From Dehalococcoidia bacterium (GTDB taxonomy: Bacteria; Chloroflexota; Dehalococcoidia; JACQUA01), in NCBI GenBank assembly GCA_030689845.1, contig JAUYHV010000035.1, positions 1-6,213 of the forward strand: 6,213 bases of DNA. The letters run 5' to 3'. Made by a program: the position numbers and the translations under genes. Each line of letters begins with the position of its first letter. The stretch's first letter is position 1. The notes beneath the pieces were generated by a model. The model was given only the letters and a program-made list of their open reading frames with translations. It made no database searches and had not been told where the DNA came from. Positions 5,167 through 6,213 of the stretch are shown piece by piece.

Positions 5167-6213
5167 TGTCAAGGAATTGTCGGTGCAGGCAGGAAATAGA
5201 AGAGAGGCCGTACATCATTATATGCTCCCCTGTGCAAGGGATTTTAATACAAGTGCCCATGGGTGGCTGCAATGGGGACCATAAAGGGCTGGAAGTTTCA
5301 TATTGAGCCAATCGCCTGGATTTTCCGTGAGGGTTTTGTCGATAATGTGTTTGACCTTTCTTGCCATTGGCCCTGTGGCAACTGCTGTTTGAATAGGCGG
5401 GCCCAGGCTTTCTTTAAGAGTGCCTTCTAACCAGTGGAAACGCACCCACAGCATCCTGCGACAGCCTTTAATGGTCCAACTCATTCCGTGCCCTTTCATC
5501 CGCTTCACTACCAGCTTATCCACATTTCCCTCCATAGCACCGGTCCTTCTGAGTCCCTTTGCTTCTTCTCTCAGGTCGAGACGGTAGTCTCTGAGACCGG
5601 ATTCATTCTTCATAAGGTAATGACGCGCTTTCTCTATTTTCTTGGCTTGATCTCCTCTTGTCTTCTTCTCCGCCTCTGTGAGTAATTGGCAGGCTTTTCC
5701 AATATCTCCTTCACCACAGGCTTGGCGTACAAGTTTGATAGTTTCATTGTCCGGCCCCAGGGCAGTCCGGAGTTCTCCGTTGAGGTGATACCGGTCTAAC
5801 TGGAACCGGCCGCCTACCCAATTCAGTCCTTCCTTTACCCGTTCTGCCCCGTCTCCCCCCAGGACGACCCTTTCCGGGGCTGCCATGTCATATTTCTGGT
5901 AGAGCTTCAAAGTCATCCCGGCCCAGTATTCCTCGCTACAGGCTATATCTCCATATATGCTCTTGTTCAACGTCTTATAGCGCTCTTTTCCTATCTGCTC
6001 CCAGCCCTCATAGGCTATGCCTACCTTTACTTCGGCCCGCCTGGTCTTCTCCCTTTGCAGCGAGAGCATCACCCCGTCTCCCTCTGTCACCAGGTTGGTT
6101 ACCTTTTTCCCTTCACTTTCAGGTAGTTCTCCTGTCTCCAGAAAATGCTTTATCCTTTTGTCCCTCTCCTCAAGGTGGGGTTCGGCGGCCTTCTTTACCT
6201 GGTTCCAGATACC
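5167..6213 (-). mobile_element. Right part of an ISLre2-family insertion sequence (left part outside window)
   Basis: The element is recognised by its UPF0236/ISLre2 transposase. Its left end lies beyond 6213, so terminal inverted repeats and target duplication cannot be compared. The right end must lie below 5218; I place it provisionally near the CCTTGACA string (minus strand, ending about 5167), because ends of this general kind occur in related elements, but this boundary is a guess from memory. Confidence 0.5.
5218..6213 (-). CDS. ISLre2-family (UPF0236) transposase, C-terminal 331 residues
   Basis: DNA-cutting transposase of the ISLre2/UPF0236 family, which has an RNase H-like DDE core. 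The reading frame is open to the window edge, so the N-terminal part (probably 100 or more residues, including the DNA-binding region) lies outside. The GTG at 6088-6090 is internal: translation continues upstream of it through IWNQVKKAA and KRIKHFLETGELP without a stop. In the visible part the family blocks are TEGDGVMLSLQRE (43-55, first catalytic Asp46), KVGIAYEGWE (63-72), VVLGGDGAERV (116-126, second Asp121), RFQLDRYHLN (136-145), GAMEGNVDKLVVKRMKGHGM (225-244, candidate Glu228) and the C-terminal LPALYGPHCSHPWA (307-320). The D-D-E residues and the natural C-terminus are intact with no frameshift, so the gene could be functional. It ends about 300 nt before the zinc-ribbon gene on the same strand and is unrelated to it in function. 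Confidence 0.93.
   Translation of the reverse strand, partial: GIWNQVKKAAEPHLEERDKRIKHFLETGELPESEGKKVTNLVTEGDGVMLSLQREKTRRAEVKVGIAYEGWEQIGKERYKTLNKSIYGDIACSEEYWAGMTLKLYQKYDMAAPERVVLGGDGAERVKEGLNWVGGRFQLDRYHLNGELRTALGPDNETIKLVRQACGEGDIGKACQLLTEAEKKTRGDQAKKIEKARHYLMKNESGLRDYRLDLREEAKGLRRTGAMEGNVDKLVVKRMKGHGMSWTIKGCRRMLWVRFHWLEGTLKESLGPPIQTAVATGPMARKVKHIIDKTLTENPGDWLNMKLPALYGPHCSHPWALVLKSLAQGSI

Larger units (their letters stand above)
4919..5217 (-). other. Non-coding interval between the transposase and zinc-ribbon genes
   Basis: About 300 bases with no supported gene. It should contain the right end of the insertion sequence (nearer 5217), a promoter (5144-5116) and an mRNA leader of about 190 nt. 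In the leader, TTCCCAA (minus strand, 5082-5076) can pair with TTGGGGAA (5055-5048) with one bulged base across a 20-nt loop. I do not recognise a T-box, c-di-GMP, SAM, cobalamin or other common riboswitch signature. The rest looks unremarkable. Confidence 0.5.

Noticed and set aside
5144..5172. TTGACA at 5172-5167 as a second -35 box
   Set aside because: Hexamers 16-18 nt downstream (such as TACGTA or ACGTAT) are poor -10 matches; the TTGCAT/TATAAT pair just below is much better.

Overview
All genes in this window lie on the minus strand, so they are described here from high to low coordinates. The gene content suggests a Gram-positive anaerobe of the Firmicutes, with Peptococcaceae/Desulfotomaculum-Pelotomaculum relatives as the best guess. 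The reasons are strong AAAGGAGG-type Shine-Dalgarno sites, frequent TTG/GTG starts, a MrfA-type helicase, a YlxP-like DUF503 protein, a double zinc-ribbon protein and an ISLre2/UPF0236 transposase. Base composition is intermediate, about half G+C by eye. The assignment is an inference; no marker gene is present.

Layout: (1) 6213-5218, the C-terminal 331 residues of an ISLre2-family (UPF0236) transposase, running off the right edge. (2) 5217-4919, a non-coding stretch of about 300 bases with a good sigma-A-like promoter (perfect TATAAT, 17-base spacer) and a leader of about 190 nt. (3) 4918-4631, a 95-residue protein with two CxxC...CxxC zinc ribbons. (4) 4534-4241, a DUF503/YlxP-like protein, preceded by a 7-bp hairpin that abuts its Shine-Dalgarno. 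(5) 4229-1938, a 763-residue MrfA (YprA)-like superfamily 2 DNA helicase. (6) 1924-1244, a YhhQ-type queuosine-precursor transporter. (7) 1227-1201, a GC-rich hairpin with a T-rich tail, probably a terminator. (8) 1174-662, a stand-alone Mut7-C (DUF82) PIN-like RNase domain protein. (9) 540-1, the N-terminal 180 residues of a polysaccharide-deacetylase/PuuE-type hydrolase, cut by the left edge.

The gaps between DUF503, helicase and transporter are 11 and 13 nt, so these three are almost certainly cotranscribed. The zinc-ribbon gene lies 96 nt upstream on the same strand and may lead the same transcript. Mut7-C and the deacetylase follow the putative terminator and could be read-through or separately driven genes. 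I found no tRNA, rRNA, CRISPR array or recognisable riboswitch, and no plus-strand gene. The most interesting points are the mrfA homologue without an adjacent mrfB exonuclease, the structured leader beside the insertion sequence, and the hairpin touching the DUF503 ribosome-binding site. None of these amounts to a demonstrated new system.
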